From Rhodospirillales bacterium Alpha_05 (GTDB taxonomy: Bacteria; Pseudomonadota; Alphaproteobacteria; Rhodospirillales; Rhodospirillaceae), in assembly GCA_001603335.1 (NCBI GenBank), contig LUYR01000006.1, positions 1 through 6,855 on the forward strand: DNA of 6,855 nt, read 5' to 3'. Shown piece by piece: positions 6,760 through 6,855 of the stretch. Below the pieces are notes generated by a model. The model ran no database searches, was not told the origin of the DNA, and was given only the letters and a program-made list of their open reading frames with translations. Numbering within the stretch: position 1 is the first letter of the stretch; each line of letters opens with the position of its first letter. Both the position numbers and the translations under genes were made by a program.

Positions 6760-6855
6760 ATGCCCGAGCCGACCACCGCCCAAACCGCCACCGACGCGCC
6801 GCGCCCGGCGCGCTCGTCCGCCGCCCGCGCGCTGAAGGGGTCCGCCCGCGTCCCC
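6760..6855 (+). CDS. aroA: Probable 3-phosphoshikimate 1-carboxyvinyltransferase, N-terminus only
   Basis: Only 32 codons lie inside the window, from ATG at 6760 to the right edge. After a Thr/Ala/Pro-rich leader of about 23 residues the frame reads ARALKGSARVP and is cut there. That is the start of the first conserved block of EPSP synthase (family form L-x-G-x-x-x-VPGDKSISHR), which joins shikimate-3-phosphate and PEP in aromatic amino acid synthesis. The active-site residues lie beyond the edge. In many alphaproteobacteria aroA heads a cluster with cmk and rpsA near the TIGR02300 gene, which fits this divergent arrangement. The ribosome binding site is weak (GAGAG, 6 nt before ATG). The call rests on a short match plus context. 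Confidence 0.7.
   Translation, partial: MPEPTTAQTATDAPRPARSSAARALKGSARVP

Overview
The window is a high-GC chromosomal segment with the codon and shadow-ORF character of an alphaproteobacterium. Three things point there: the small FYDLN-type acidic zinc-ribbon protein (TIGR02300 family, known essentially from Alphaproteobacteria), its divergent placement next to what looks like the first codons of aroA, and the tRNA-Ala(GGC) beside it. A Rhodospirillales-like host is my guess; the window has no 16S or other decisive marker.

Layout, right to left along the minus strand. At the right edge aroA begins on the plus strand (from 6760) and is cut by the window end. A 257-nt divergent intergenic region separates it from the TIGR02300 gene (6502 to 6155). 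Then come a short terminator/promoter region, tRNA-Ala(GGC) with encoded CCA (6020 to 5945), its terminator, an orphan fructose-type PTS EIIB domain gene (5819 to 5466), glmS (5348 to 3525) with a strong terminator, a 373-nt leader/intergenic region, mtlA encoding mannitol PTS EIICBA (3151 to 1193), and mtlD (1121 to beyond the left edge, nearly complete). All genes except aroA are on the minus strand.

How the genes fit together: MtlA imports and phosphorylates mannitol, MtlD oxidises mannitol-1-phosphate to fructose-6-phosphate, and GlmS uses fructose-6-phosphate plus glutamine to make glucosamine-6-phosphate for cell-envelope amino sugars. The block is therefore a fructose-6-phosphate supply and use node. 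glmS and mtlAD are probably separate transcription units, because a perfect 16-bp terminator hairpin lies between them. No general PTS proteins (EI, HPr) or mannitol regulator are in the window.

The points most worth a second look are: the stand-alone EIIB, which keeps the phosphorylatable Cys but has Leu in place of the usually conserved His of its active loop and ends in a linker-like tail; a complete sugar-transporting mannitol PTS in an apparently alphaproteobacterial context; two mutually exclusive RNA hairpins between mtlA and mtlD, one of which would hide the mtlD ribosome binding site; and dyad symmetries in the leaders of mtlA and glmS. I see no CRISPR array, insertion sequence, phage gene or toxin-antitoxin pair. 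Comparisons with family proteins are from memory; no alignment or database search was run.
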